From NCBI GenBank assembly GCA_021815405.1, contig JAKAGV010000013.1, forward strand, positions 109,294 to 173,293: DNA of 64,000 nucleotides, written 5' to 3'. Positions 52,210 to 61,581 of this stretch are shown in pieces. A model generated the notes under the pieces. That model was given only the letters and a program-made list of their open reading frames with translations. It made no database searches and had not been told where the DNA came from. Source of the stretch: Bacteroidota bacterium. Its GTDB lineage: Bacteria; Bacteroidota; Ignavibacteria; Ignavibacteriales; Ignavibacteriaceae. Within the stretch, counting starts at the first letter, position 1. Each line of letters begins with the position of its first letter. The translations under genes were made by a program, and so were the position numbers.

Positions 52210-53556
52210 TTACCGTATTCCCAGTTCCTTCAGAATATTCAGCAAACCTTGTCTTGATAAACCGGCTTTTGCTGCTGCGCGGGTTTTGTTATGGTTGGTT
52301 TCAGTTAGTAAGTTATTAATATAATTGATCTTTGCTTTTGCCAAAGCGGATTCCAATGTTCCGTCATCTCCAGAATTCTGAACCATCGGCATAGTTAAAT
52401 TAGGAAAATCATTAGTTGTAAGCACTGCACCATTATCCGCCATAACAACTGCGCTCTCGATGGAGTTTTTTAATTCGCGGATGTTTCCATGCCAGTCATA
52501 TTTTTTCATTTCGTCAAGAAGAGCGGAACTAAATGAAATACCGCTTTTATTATGCTTGCGTAAACTTATTGACAAAAAATAATCACACAAGTTTTCAATT
52601 CCATCAATTCGATTTCTTAGCGGCGGTACATTAATCTTTGTTACGTTTATTCTATAATAAAAATCTTCTCTCAGCTTCCCTTCCTTTACAAGCTGCCATA
52701 GATCTTTATTGGAAGCCATAATTAATCTTACATCAAGCTTAATTTTTTTTGCATTGCCCGGACCTACTTTTGAAATTTCTTTATACTGCATGAATGATAA
52801 AAGCTTTGATTGTATCCTCTCGCTTATATCTGATATTTCCGGAAGATAAATTGTACCGCCATTAGCAGCTTCAAACTTACCAATCTTTGCAGAATCAGCG
52901 CCTGAGAAAGCTCCTTTCTCATAGCCGAATAATTCAGACTCTATTAAGGTATCGCTAAGTGAATTTAGAGAGACTTCAATAAAAATCTTATTATTTCTTT
53001 TACTTTGCTTATGGATTTGATACGCAATTACGTCTTTACCTGTACCGGTTTCACCAAGCAATAATACATCAGCATTTGAGCCGGCAATCTTTGCAATATC
53101 AAAATTAACTTTTTGCATCGCATTACTCTTGCAGATAAAATAATCATAACGTCTGTCTTGAGAATCTTTTAATGTTTCGAGCTCTAAACCCAGACTTCGC
53201 TTATTAATTGAAGAAATAATTTTTTGATGCAGAAGGGAGACATCTAAATTCTTTTGTATGAAATCTGCTGCGCCAAGGTTCATCGCTTTCACAACTGTAT
53301 CTACTTTACCATCGTCTGATAAAATTATTACAGGCATGTTGGGATCAAATTCTTCATGGACCTTTTTAAGAATATCAAGACCGTTTAAGCCGGGTAGTGC
53401 CATATCGAGAAGAAGGATAGAAATGTTTTCTTTTTTTAGTATGCTGATCCCCGTCTTAATGTCTTTCGCTTTAAGAACATTATATTTATCCTTAAGCCAG
53501 CGCTCAACGTCGCTCAAGAAAGATGGGTTATCATCGATAACCAATAGCTTAAACAT
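52210..53556 (-). CDS. NtrC-family sigma54 response regulator with altered Walker B
   Basis: 448 residues: receiver (1-120) with D51 as phospho-acceptor (ISILLLDMALPG) and conserved K102 region; AAA+ sigma54-activator domain (about 140-370) with GETGTGKD at 168-175 and GAFSGA at 215-220, Ser replacing the Thr of GAFTGA; Fis-type helix-turn-helix at the end (NKTRAAAKAGLSRQGLLNILKELGI). Walker B, normally GGTLFLDE, reads GGTIYLPE, with Pro at 239 in place of the Asp that coordinates Mg (codon CCG clearly present). ATP hydrolysis may therefore be impaired. No adjacent kinase; the nearest is at 57.6 kb. Confidence 0.92.
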   Translation of the reverse strand: MFKLLVIDDNPSFLSDVERWLKDKYNVLKAKDIKTGISILKKENISILLLDMALPGLNGLDILKKVHEEFDPNMPVIILSDDGKVDTVVKAMNLGAADFIQKNLDVSLLHQKIISSINKRSLGLELETLKDSQDRRYDYFICKSNAMQKVNFDIAKIAGSNADVLLLGETGTGKDVIAYQIHKQSKRNNKIFIEVSLNSLSDTLIESELFGYEKGAFSGADSAKIGKFEAANGGTIYLPEISDISERIQSKLLSFMQYKEISKVGPGNAKKIKLDVRLIMASNKDLWQLVKEGKLREDFYYRINVTKINVPPLRNRIDGIENLCDYFLSISLRKHNKSGISFSSALLDEMKKYDWHGNIRELKNSIESAVVMADNGAVLTTNDFPNLTMPMVQNSGDDGTLESALAKAKINYINNLLTETNHNKTRAAAKAGLSRQGLLNILKELGIR

Positions 53557-54060
53557 TTCTAGTCTCCGGATCTATTTTTTATTAATACTACCGGCAGATA
53601 CGGAGAAGAGTAGAGTTGCCGGCAATATTCTGTATCGATTTATATTATTATTATTGTCTAAAGTTTACAGGCAAGAATATTAATTATGGTAAGCCCGTAT
53701 AACCTTAGAAAGTTTATTAATTATTCTAATCCATACATATTATATAGAGCAAAACCAGGCAATTTCGGAAAAACGAAGTAAAAAATTTTTATTACCCAAT
53801 CATTGACTTGATTCCCAAACAAATCCCCGACCTAATCATATAATCACCCTGATATTCCCTAACGTAACAAATGTTATTACTTAACCAGCGAGAAATTACG
53901 GAACTAAAAATAGGAAGTCAACTAAATTCTACTAAAGATCATTAATTCCCAATTATGAATCCCTTTGGATAAATGGAGTGTTGGAGTAACGGAGAAAAAC
54001 TATTCCATTACTCCACCATTCCAATACTCCGTGTATTATCGTCTTTTTTCGATAACTTAA
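53557..54060. other. Intergenic, one palindromic element
   Basis: 504 bases between the regulator start and the TPR gene stop. Contains the GGAGTAATGGAG-type element at 53,973-54,032 described separately. The remainder is AT-rich, with no RNA gene or sigma54-type (TGGCAC-N5-TTGC) promoter found. Confidence 0.5.
53973..54032. repeat. GGAGTAATGGAG palindromic element (copy 2)
   Basis: ATGGAGTGTTGGAGTAACGG then AGAAAAAC, followed by TATTCCATTACTCCACCATT then CCAATACTCCGTG, forms an imperfect hairpin sharing both arm sequences with the 40.7-kb element. It lies about 30 bases after the TPR gene stop (minus strand) and could terminate that transcript. Confidence 0.75.
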
Positions 54061-54846
54061 CTATTTCATTCCATCCAATACAGTCTGTGCGAACTTGGCA
54101 TAGGTTGGATCTTTCTTTGCTTCAAGTAAGCATTCTTTGGCTTTCTTCAAGTCATTTAACTTGCTATAGGCAATGCCCATGTAATAGTACGGACCGCCTT
54201 CGCCAATATTCTTCTTGTACTTGATAGCATCCTGAGCTGCTGAAATCGAATTTTTAAATTGATTGGAAACGAAATAAAGTCTTGCAAGGTTTAAATAAGC
54301 AATATCGTAGTTATTAAATGTAACTGCCTTTTTCAAGTCCACAATAGCCAGTTTATTGTTCTTTGCTTTTTCTGCTGTGGTAGCTAAGGCAGTATAAGAA
54401 AGAGCTATATTAAATTTTACCAATTCCTTTACGGTATCGTTCTTGGATTTATCCAGGAATTTCTGGAAATATTCAATAGCATCTTTATAATTACCCATGT
54501 TGTAATAAACATTACCAAGATCGTTATACGATGCATCAAAATTCGGATTGGTTTTAATAGCATCTTGATAATCTTTTATAGCTGCATCATGGTTGCCAAG
54601 TTTCTCTTCTGCAACAGCCATCTGGTAATAAATCCTATAGTCTTTAGAGGCAGCTAAAGCTGTCTCGAAATCCGCGAGGGCACCTTTATAGTCTTGTTTT
54701 TGCATCTTGTCCAATCCGCTGTTAAAGCCTTTAATGGCGGTTGTATCCATTTTAGGAGCAGTTGTATCTGCTGATTGGGCAAAACTACCAGAAGTAAAAA
54801 TTAAAACAAAGAAAATACTAAGAATTAAATAAGCTGCTTTTCGCAT
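54061..54846 (-). CDS. Exported TPR-repeat protein
   Basis: Periplasmic tetratricopeptide protein of about 261 residues. ATG 54846 has GGAGAAG three bases upstream, better placed than ATG 54858 and giving the signal peptide MRKAAYLILSIFFVLIFTSGSFAQ. At least six TPR units follow: FNSGLDKMQKQDYKGALADFETAL, YQMAVAEEKLGNHDAAIKDY, YNDLGNVYYNMGNYKDAIEYF, FNIALSYTALATTAEKAKNN, YLNLARLYFVSNQFKNSISA and YYMGIAYSKLNDLKKAKECL. No catalytic domain; probably a scaffold in the envelope. Confidence 0.85.
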   Translation of the reverse strand: MRKAAYLILSIFFVLIFTSGSFAQSADTTAPKMDTTAIKGFNSGLDKMQKQDYKGALADFETALAASKDYRIYYQMAVAEEKLGNHDAAIKDYQDAIKTNPNFDASYNDLGNVYYNMGNYKDAIEYFQKFLDKSKNDTVKELVKFNIALSYTALATTAEKAKNNKLAIVDLKKAVTFNNYDIAYLNLARLYFVSNQFKNSISAAQDAIKYKKNIGEGGPYYYMGIAYSKLNDLKKAKECLLEAKKDPTYAKFAQTVLDGMK

Positions 54847-55102
54847 GAGCTTCTCCATTAATTAATTTATAAAAGATTTTACGGATAGCTGGTATATTCC
54901 GTATTGTTTATTAAAGGCGTTGCAAAAGATAAATGCAGTTTGCGATATAAAAATATTCGCACCTTAATCCAAAAGATATTAGACTTTTTCTAAAGTTTCA
55001 ATGACTTATTTTACATTTTTAGGATTTTCTTTTCAAAAATCAAAATATTGATTAAGTTTTGTGAGAACCTTTTCTAATTTCAAATCATGTCAAGGAGAAA
55101 GC

Positions 55103-55564
55103 ATGGCTAAAAAAATAATTGGTTTTATTGCAGGATATATTGCTATGGCGATATTCTTATTTGTTACATTTACAATTTTATATATGATTCTAGGAGCAGA
55201 CGGTTCGTTCAAACCGAGCTCATTTCATATATCCACAACCTGGGCTGTGTTTAGCATCATTCTCACCTTTCTGGGTGCTATCGATGGCGGTCTGGTATGC
55301 ATGCTAATTGCTAAACATAAAGGAACTGTTTTGGTACTGGCTGCTTTTGTACTTATTGTAGGAATTTCATCTGCAATTCCAAAGATAAGTACTACTGCCG
55401 TAGGATCTGATCAAATAAGAGTTGGTTATGTTTCAAATATTCAAGCAATGCGAAATGCCATTCAGCCAATATCTGTTTTATTGATTAATCCCGTCATTAG
55501 CGCAGTTGGGATTTTTCTTGGCGGAAGCTTGATTAAATCAAGAAAAAAAGAAGACGCAGCTTAG
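55103..55564 (+). CDS. Unknown four-helix membrane protein
   Basis: 153 residues from ATG 55103, which has AAGGAGAAAGC upstream; the frame open to 55061 lacks an RBS. Four hydrophobic segments: IIGFIAGYIAMAIFLFVTFTILYMI, TTWAVFSIILTFLGAIDGGLVCMLIA, TVLVLAAFVLIVGISSAI and a C-terminal PVISAVGIFLGGSLI. No family recognised. Precedes trmO by 19 bases on the same strand. Confidence 0.72.
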   Translation: MAKKIIGFIAGYIAMAIFLFVTFTILYMILGADGSFKPSSFHISTTWAVFSIILTFLGAIDGGLVCMLIAKHKGTVLVLAAFVLIVGISSAIPKISTTAVGSDQIRVGYVSNIQAMRNAIQPISVLLINPVISAVGIFLGGSLIKSRKKEDAA

Positions 55565-55583
55565 TTAAAATTGAAACTGATCA

Positions 55584-56012
55584 ATGATAGCAAATTTAAA
55601 GTTTATCGGGAAAATTGAAACTCCATTTCATACAATTGATGAATGTCCAAGGAACATTTCTGTCGATGGTCCGGAGTGCAAATTAATTTTAGAAAAAGAA
55701 TACACAGCCGGACTATCGGGGCTCGTTAATGGACAGGAGATACTTATTCTGTACTGGCTTGGAGAAGCAGACAGAAGTATTCTTCAACAAAACTCCCGTA
55801 GAACTGGAAAACCTGCGGGGGTTTTTGCAATAAGAACTCCAAATAGACCAAATCCCATCGGCGCTGCAGTAATCAGAATAGAAAAAATTTCAGGTAATGA
55901 AATTTTTATAAAAGGATTGGACTGCTTGAATGGCACTCCTCTAGTGGATATTAAACCTGCTATCCTTTCAGAACGTATAGACCCCAATTCTCCAAATCAA
56001 TTTTTTAAATAG
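55584..56012 (+). CDS. trmO: tRNA-Thr (GGU) m6t6A37 methyltransferase-like (TrmO/TsaA family)
   Basis: SAM-dependent N-methylation of t6A37 in tRNA. 142-residue beta-barrel domain. Signatures: IGKIETPFHTIDECPRN, LILEKEYTAGLSGL, ILILYWLGEADRSILQQ, and the highly conserved GVFAIRTPNRPNPIGAAVIRI plus GLDCLNGTPLVDIKPA. The C-terminal extension of E. coli TrmO is absent, as in many short members of the family, so the exact substrate is less sure. Confidence 0.85.
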   Translation: MIANLKFIGKIETPFHTIDECPRNISVDGPECKLILEKEYTAGLSGLVNGQEILILYWLGEADRSILQQNSRRTGKPAGVFAIRTPNRPNPIGAAVIRIEKISGNEIFIKGLDCLNGTPLVDIKPAILSERIDPNSPNQFFK

Positions 56013-56044
56013 AAATTCTGCGTTGATTATTATAATACTCAAAT

Positions 56045-56069
56045 AAAAAAGCGGTCATAATCGACCGCT
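56045..56069. terminator. Hairpin terminator between convergent genes
   Basis: Stem AGCGGTC (56050-56056) / GACCGCT (56063-56069), 6-base loop. Read on the minus strand it is followed by TTTTTT, a good intrinsic terminator for the YceI operon; on the plus strand the following CATTTCA is weaker but it may serve trmO too. Confidence 0.82.
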
Positions 56070-56103
56070 CATTTCACAATTTCTAATAAATAATCGAACA
56101 GAA

Positions 56104-56646
56104 TTAAATATTAAAATTCTGAGTAAACCAGAATTTAAGATCATCATTAACAGGAATTAAAAGAAGAGATGGGCGCTTAATTTTAAACTCCGTTAGGCTT
56201 ATGTCAAACTTTCCTGTTACTGTAAGTGTGTTATTCGTCCAATTTGCATATGCCGGAATATAAATTTGTTTAGTAATTCCATGGAAAGTTAGGTTGCCCC
56301 ATATCTGCAGGCTATCGCCTTTTTGTGTTACCGAGCTGCTGATAAATCTTGCGTCAGGATAATACAGCTCTTCAACAACTTCCATCGCATGGGAGTCACG
56401 GTTTGAATTACCGCTGTCGAATGAACTGACAGGCACCTGTACCATTACATCTTTAATAAGTTTGGCTTTAACATCTGCATCAATTGCACAGTATGCATCT
56501 TTACTTACTGCTTCTATTTCGTGCAGCGGATGAGTTAATTTGTATTTGATGAATGATCCGGATTTATCGGCAACGTAGTGTTTAAGTTGACCGAAAGATA
56601 AAGTAAACGGGATTACCAACAAGAAAAGAAATAATTTCGTCTTCAT
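56104..56646 (-). CDS. YceI-family periplasmic protein
   Basis: 180 residues with signal peptide MKTKLFLFLLVIPFTLSFGQ. The lipocalin-like YceI domain follows: KSGSFIKYKLTHPLHEIEAVSK, VPVSSFDSGNSNRDSHAMEVV, YPDARFISSSV, WGNLTFHGITKQI and SLTEFKIKRPSLLLIPVNDDL. Members bind isoprenoid quinone-like lipids in the periplasm. It follows a b561-like membrane gene by 12 bases, echoing the yceJ-yceI pair of E. coli. Confidence 0.9.
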   Translation of the reverse strand: MKTKLFLFLLVIPFTLSFGQLKHYVADKSGSFIKYKLTHPLHEIEAVSKDAYCAIDADVKAKLIKDVMVQVPVSSFDSGNSNRDSHAMEVVEELYYPDARFISSSVTQKGDSLQIWGNLTFHGITKQIYIPAYANWTNNTLTVTGKFDISLTEFKIKRPSLLLIPVNDDLKFWFTQNFNI

Positions 56647-56658
56647 AAATTCTCCTAA

Positions 56659-57453
56659 TTAAAAAACAATAACTAACATTGAAGTTGCAAAAACAGCGGT
56701 AGTTAAATAGCCGGCAACCTGATGGAAATGTGCTTGAGTCATATTAAATAAACGATGATGACGTATTGTTGATCCAAGAATTGGAGTAATTATCATCCCT
56801 AGTACATGAATCCATGCTAAAGTTTTATGTATTGCGATAGTGCCGCCTTCATCTCTTCTGATTAATGGCGGAGGAGAAAGTATTGCAAGCAATCCGGTTG
56901 CAGCATAAGATATAATTGTAGCAGTGATTATAGTCTGGTGTATATCACCAGCTCGTCTGTCTCCATCAATTGTACGCTGCCCGAAATAATCAGCAGTGAG
57001 CATCAGCGCAAGTGTGGTAAAACCGCCTATTTGATGGGCTACCAGCATAGTCCTTCTTAATTTAATTTCACCCATCCTTTCCTGAGGAGAAAGAGGTGGT
57101 TCAATTCCTAATGTGTGTACTAAACCGTGCTCTCCCCAAAGAATTTTTTCACCGAGACTCATATGGGGCGGCAGCAATCTTGGTTTGTCCATCGGTGGCA
57201 ATGAATCCTGAACAGTTGAATTAGATTCATTCAAAGAATCTATAATGATCTGATTTGGGTTCATGAAAGCAAGGCTTTCTCTATTAATGGCGGGTAATGA
57301 CTTTTCCTGTGCAAAGGAATTTGAATAAATTGAAACTAATATGATCAAAGAAAAATAGAATAAGTTTTGTCTTTGCCGCCGGTTCAATCCTTTTAATGAA
57401 ATACCGGCACAAGAGCTGCAATAAGTTGAAACACCTCTCCCTATAACTTTCAT
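56659..57453 (-). CDS. Cytochrome b561-like four-helix membrane protein
   Basis: 264 residues. A long N-terminus includes CSSCAG and a hydrophobic segment (LFYFSLIILVSIYSNSFAQ) that looks like a signal peptide. The C-terminal half has four membrane helices with conserved-looking His in each: LVAHQIGGFTTLALML, GDIHQTIITATIISYAATGLLAI, IHKTLAWIHVLGMIITPILG and AHFHQVAGYLTTAVFATSM. This is the layout of a di-heme b561-type cytochrome. GAGAGAGGCTAA precedes ATG 57453. Operon with YceI suggests electron transfer involving a lipid quinone; heme binding is inferred. Confidence 0.7.
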   Translation of the reverse strand: MKVIGRGVSTYCSSCAGISLKGLNRRQRQNLFYFSLIILVSIYSNSFAQEKSLPAINRESLAFMNPNQIIIDSLNESNSTVQDSLPPMDKPRLLPPHMSLGEKILWGEHGLVHTLGIEPPLSPQERMGEIKLRRTMLVAHQIGGFTTLALMLTADYFGQRTIDGDRRAGDIHQTIITATIISYAATGLLAILSPPPLIRRDEGGTIAIHKTLAWIHVLGMIITPILGSTIRHHRLFNMTQAHFHQVAGYLTTAVFATSMLVIVF

Positions 57454-57639
57454 TTAGCCTCTCTCAGTTGTTTAAAAATAAATAAGCAGCGGTAAGAAAT
57501 AATTAAAAGCTTTTTCCATTTAAAAAGAAAAAACTTTTAACAATTCTCTATACTCGCTGCCTTAAAAAAATTTTAACCAAACTTAGAGATTCAGTAAATT
57601 ATTTACAACCTTCGGATGTCATAAATGATAATAAACACA

Positions 57640-59478
57640 TCAGCTATAATTCTGAAGCTGGAAATAAATCCTAACTATTGTTCCCTTGCCTTCAATACTT
57701 TCAAGTGTAAGACTTCCGTTGATCCTATCAACTAATCTCTTCGAAATTGCCAGCCCCAATCCAATCCCTTCATACTTCCTAGAAAGTCCTTCACTTAATT
57801 GTCGAAACTCCTGAAACAATAAATCCTCTTTTTCTTTTGGAATGCCGATACCTGTATCTTTAATTTCAATTAGTGCCTGCTTGCCATTTCTAACTAAAGT
57901 TGTAATATGAACTCCGCCGCTCTCAGTAAACTTAATTGCGTTATCGATTAGATTATCCAAAATATCTCTAAACAAAACTCTATCCGTACTTACTATTAAC
58001 GGATCTTCTGCAAAGTTTATCTCCATATATAACCTTTTTTGTCTTACGGAATTTTGAAATGTATCGGCAACACTTTTTACGATTTCATTCAGGTCATAAG
58101 GTTCGAAATGAGGAAGAAAATTATTTGCTTCAAGATATGAAAGATTTAAAAACAAATTTATCATTCTAAGAAGCCTTTTGCCATTATCGTATATATTATT
58201 TAAATCTTCCTTGAGATCGGGATTTGACAGCTTATCTTTAATTATCTCAGAATAACCTAGAATGCTTTGCAGGGGAGTCCTTAGCTCATGGCTTAAGTTA
58301 GAAAGGATAATGTATTTTAGCTTTTCGATCTCATCAGATTTTCTTTCGGCTTCCTTTAATTTTTTCTCAATCTCTACTCTTTCAGTAATATCTCTTGAGA
58401 TAGAAATAATTTCTTTCTCACTCGATAAAGATACATCAAGAATAATTTTAGCAGTACTTTCAAACCAAAGATATCTCCCCTGAAAATTTCTTATTCTGAA
58501 CCGGGTTTTGTAGTGCGCAGTTTCAACCATATTTTGAATTCCGTTCCTAATTCTTGCTTGATCTTCAGGATGAATGAAATTGAAAATATTCTCTGCAATC
58601 AGGAAACTTGGTTTATATCCCAATAACTTCAAAGATACAGGGGAAGCATAATTAATTTTTCCATTTATATTCTGCTTGATAACTAAATCGGTAGAATTTA
58701 TAGCGATAAGCTTATAATTATTTAGACTTTCTTCTAACAGATTGAGAGCATGCCTTTTTTCAGTTGCATCATGAAGTATTATAAAGTACATCGAGCCGTT
58801 AATGCTTTTGAAAAACTGGATATACATCTCGACATCAATATTTTTATGATACTTTGTAACATGAACTGATTCAAAGCTGTTATATCTTTCTAATGTAATA
58901 CTATTAAAAAGCCTAAAAGCAAGTTCCGCTTCAGATGGATGAAATAAGCTATTAAAATGCATATTTAAGAATTCATCATGAGAGTAACCATACAGTCTGA
59001 TAGCTCCGTCATTAACTTGAAGTATCTTCTTCGACTCTTTATCAGCTATTATCATCGGAACTAGATTTTTTTTGAATGCGTGATAGAAGAAACTCTTTGT
59101 CATTGTTTCTCCTTTCTGTTCTCCATTAGACATTACCAAAGGAGATACAATAATATAATAGTATTGTTCGCTGTTATCATTTATAGTTGATATGTATAGT
59201 TCAGCGGGCAATTCAATTCCGTCTTTTCTTCTAATCGTTGTAAATACATCGTGATAATTTTTACCGGAAGACATTGTAAGCAATTCCGTTTGGTTAAAAG
59301 ACGGACAAATATCTGAAATACTTTTACCAAACAATTCTTCTTCGGTATATAAGAATTCCTTTTCCGACGTCGAATTAATCGAATAAAAGGTATTATCATC
59401 GGTTCTCAAAATCCATATGGGGAATGGATGAGCGTTAATAGTATTTTCATAGAACGGGATACTTAATTGTTTATTCAT
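57640..59478 (-). CDS. Multi-PAS sensor histidine kinase
   Basis: 612-residue cytoplasmic kinase with no membrane segment. Three PAS regions (about 10-120, 130-250 and 260-375, the last with a PAC-type RNFQGRYLWFESTAKII and ISRDITERVEIEKKL), then HisKA with ILSNLSHELRTPLQSILGYSEII (phospho-His), and HATPase: N box IDNAIKFTESGGV, G1 IKDTGIGIPKEKE, G2 GIGLGLAISKRLV. Intact by all motifs. Not next to a response regulator; the orphan NtrC-type regulator at 52.2 kb is the only one in the window, and pairing is speculative. Confidence 0.92.
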   Translation of the reverse strand: MNKQLSIPFYENTINAHPFPIWILRTDDNTFYSINSTSEKEFLYTEEELFGKSISDICPSFNQTELLTMSSGKNYHDVFTTIRRKDGIELPAELYISTINDNSEQYYYIIVSPLVMSNGEQKGETMTKSFFYHAFKKNLVPMIIADKESKKILQVNDGAIRLYGYSHDEFLNMHFNSLFHPSEAELAFRLFNSITLERYNSFESVHVTKYHKNIDVEMYIQFFKSINGSMYFIILHDATEKRHALNLLEESLNNYKLIAINSTDLVIKQNINGKINYASPVSLKLLGYKPSFLIAENIFNFIHPEDQARIRNGIQNMVETAHYKTRFRIRNFQGRYLWFESTAKIILDVSLSSEKEIISISRDITERVEIEKKLKEAERKSDEIEKLKYIILSNLSHELRTPLQSILGYSEIIKDKLSNPDLKEDLNNIYDNGKRLLRMINLFLNLSYLEANNFLPHFEPYDLNEIVKSVADTFQNSVRQKRLYMEINFAEDPLIVSTDRVLFRDILDNLIDNAIKFTESGGVHITTLVRNGKQALIEIKDTGIGIPKEKEDLLFQEFRQLSEGLSRKYEGIGLGLAISKRLVDRINGSLTLESIEGKGTIVRIYFQLQNYS

Positions 59479-59853
59479 AATTTATCTCCGTCAAAGTTAT
59501 TCTAATTTTTCTTCATAAGTAGCAATAGAATATTCACATCCGTCATGAATATAGAATAGAAATAGTATAAGCACCCTCTTAATTATTGTCGCACGCAAAT
59601 TTCTGAAAAAGCATTTCAGCAAGCAACAGACACAGAAATCTCATTGCTTTTTATCACCGGGCTAACTAATTATTTATAACAGGTTCATGGAAAAATGAAA
59701 AATTTTATTGAGTAAGATTTGCAGATCAATTAAAAAATATAACTAAGAGCACAGCACAAATAATTGTTTGAATCATTGTGCCGTGCTCTTATCACTTCAC
59801 CCAAAAATCCTCTTTTATTATTTCAACTAATTTAATGTGATAAAAAATATTCT
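59479..59853. other. Intergenic region between kinase and amt
   Basis: 375 bases holding the kinase promoter region and the amt terminator at 59,745-59,790. The middle is AT-rich and nothing else was recognised. Confidence 0.5.
59738..59790 (-). terminator. Terminator of amt
   Basis: Arms AAGAGCACAGCACAA (59745-59759) and TTGTGCCGTGCTCTT (59776-59790) pair with one mismatch. On the minus strand the stem is followed by AGTTATATTTTTT. It lies 64 bases after the amt stop. Confidence 0.82.
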
Positions 59854-61161
59854 TTAAAAGGAATATCCGCTTTCACCATGCTGGCTTAAGTCAAGACCTT
59901 CAATTTCATCATCAGGATTTACACGAATTCCCATCGTTTTATCAAGGACTTTAAGTATTACCCAGGTAACAATAAATGAATAAGCAATAGCTGCAATTAC
60001 ACTAACTGCCTGAATTCCAAGCTGCATAGGATTTCCAAAAAATAATCCGTTATGCCCTGCCGGATTAATAGCAGTGGAAGCAAATAATCCAGTAGCTAAA
60101 GCTCCAAAGGTTCCTCCTACTCCGTGAACGCCTACTGCATCCAAAGTATCATCGTATCCTAATTTTGATTTAACTCCAACTGCAAAATAGCAGAGGGCTC
60201 CGACACACAATCCGATAATCAATGCAGCCATGGGACCAACAAAACCTGAAGCCGGTGTTATTGCAACCAATCCGGCAACAGCACCTGAAGCGGCTCCAAG
60301 TACTGTAGGTTCACCTCGATGAATCCATTCAGTAATCAACCATGATAAAGTAGCGGCAGCCGCGGCAATATGCGTAACCACGAATGCGGATACAGCAAGT
60401 TGACCTGATGCTAATGAACTTCCGGCATTAAATCCAAACCATCCGAACCAAAGTAAAGCAGCGCCCGTTAAAGTCATAGTCAAGTTGTTAGGCTTTGAAA
60501 GCTCATCGAAATGAATTCTTCTTTTGCCGATCATTATTGCCGCAACAAGTGCAGAAACTCCGGAACTTATGTGAACAACAAGCCCGCCAGCAAAATCCAA
60601 AGCACCTAAGTTTCTTATCCAACCGCCAACTCCCCAAACCCAATGCGCAATGGGTGCATAAACAAACGTCGACCACAAAACGACAAATACTAAATAAGTT
60701 TTAAATTTAAATCTTTCCGCAAATGCACCGGTAATAAGAGCGGGAGTAATTACGGCAAACATCATCTGGAAAATCATATATGCCTGATGAGGAACAGTTG
60801 CTGCATAGTCGGGATCAGGTGCTAGTCCGACTCCGTTTAGCCCGAACCATTGTAAGCTTCCGATAAAATGATCCACATCAGGTCCAAAAGCTAAGCTGTA
60901 TCCCCAAAGCATCCAAACAATAGAAACAACACCAAGAGCAATAAAACTTTGCATTATTGTTCCAAGAACGTTTTTACGTCTTACCATTCCTCCGTAAAAT
61001 AATGCTAAGCCGGGTGTCATTAGCATTACAAGTGCAGTAGAAATTAACAACCAAGCGGTATCGCCTTTACTAATTGAAGAAGTGACCTCCGGTGTTGCGG
61101 CGTAAGCAGCACTTAGTCCGACAGCCATTAATAATAAAAGGCTCAACCTGAAATATTTCAT
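59854..61161 (-). CDS. amt: Ammonium transporter
   Basis: Trimeric inner-membrane ammonium channel, 435 residues with cleavable signal-like N-terminus (LSLLLLMAVGLSAAYAA) and eleven membrane segments. Hallmarks: DTAWLLISTALVMLMTPGLALFYGGMVRRKN, the first pore His in DFAGGLVVHISSGVSALVAA, the second in DAVGVHGVGGTFGALATG, and the aromatic gate FxW pattern. C-terminal regulatory tail DPDDEIEGLDLSQHGESGYSF-like, the segment PII proteins contact, is present. Unusually, no glnK/glnB lies beside it here. GGAGGATAA precedes ATG 61161. Confidence 0.95.
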   Translation of the reverse strand: MKYFRLSLLLLMAVGLSAAYAATPEVTSSISKGDTAWLLISTALVMLMTPGLALFYGGMVRRKNVLGTIMQSFIALGVVSIVWMLWGYSLAFGPDVDHFIGSLQWFGLNGVGLAPDPDYAATVPHQAYMIFQMMFAVITPALITGAFAERFKFKTYLVFVVLWSTFVYAPIAHWVWGVGGWIRNLGALDFAGGLVVHISSGVSALVAAIMIGKRRIHFDELSKPNNLTMTLTGAALLWFGWFGFNAGSSLASGQLAVSAFVVTHIAAAAATLSWLITEWIHRGEPTVLGAASGAVAGLVAITPASGFVGPMAALIIGLCVGALCYFAVGVKSKLGYDDTLDAVGVHGVGGTFGALATGLFASTAINPAGHNGLFFGNPMQLGIQAVSVIAAIAYSFIVTWVILKVLDKTMGIRVNPDDEIEGLDLSQHGESGYSF

Positions 61162-61552
61162 TCGATTATCCTCCGTGTACTTTTAAGATTCTTTAACTTT
61201 TAAAAATGAAGTAAAAACTTAAATAGATTGATATCCGGCTTCCATTAATAAGTCGATTTCAAAAAAGAGCTTCCAAATATACAAAACATTTTGATTTTTA
61301 CCTTACTAATTTAGGCAGAAACGATAAATTAATTTATTAATTAAAAATTTTTCTTTCTTTCATTTAAAGAAAATCGTAAAGGTGTGAGTATTTTCAGAAG
61401 TTCAGGTTCAGTTATGATTTAAGAATCAGGCGCGTAAAAATATTGCGAACTTCAAATAACATTTTATAAGAAGGGATTTTTATGATCAACAGTCTCAAAA
61501 ATATATTTTTTACCTTAGAATAATGCGCTGTCACAGTCTCCAAACTTTTTTC

Positions 61553-61581
61553 TTGACAAATTTTTCTCAAGGATGTATATT
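61553..61581 (+). promoter_or_regulatory. Sigma70-type promoter of groESL
   Basis: TTGACA at 61553-61558, exactly 17 bases, then TATATT at 61576-61581. The -10 element overlaps the first base of the CIRCE operator by two bases, as is normal for HrcA-controlled promoters. The rest of the 484-base gap back to amt shows only the amt ribosome-binding site. Confidence 0.85.

Noticed and set aside
52210..59478. Two-component pair of the NtrC-type regulator and the PAS kinase
   Set aside because: They lie 4 kb apart with unrelated genes between them; no evidence beyond being the only such proteins in the window.
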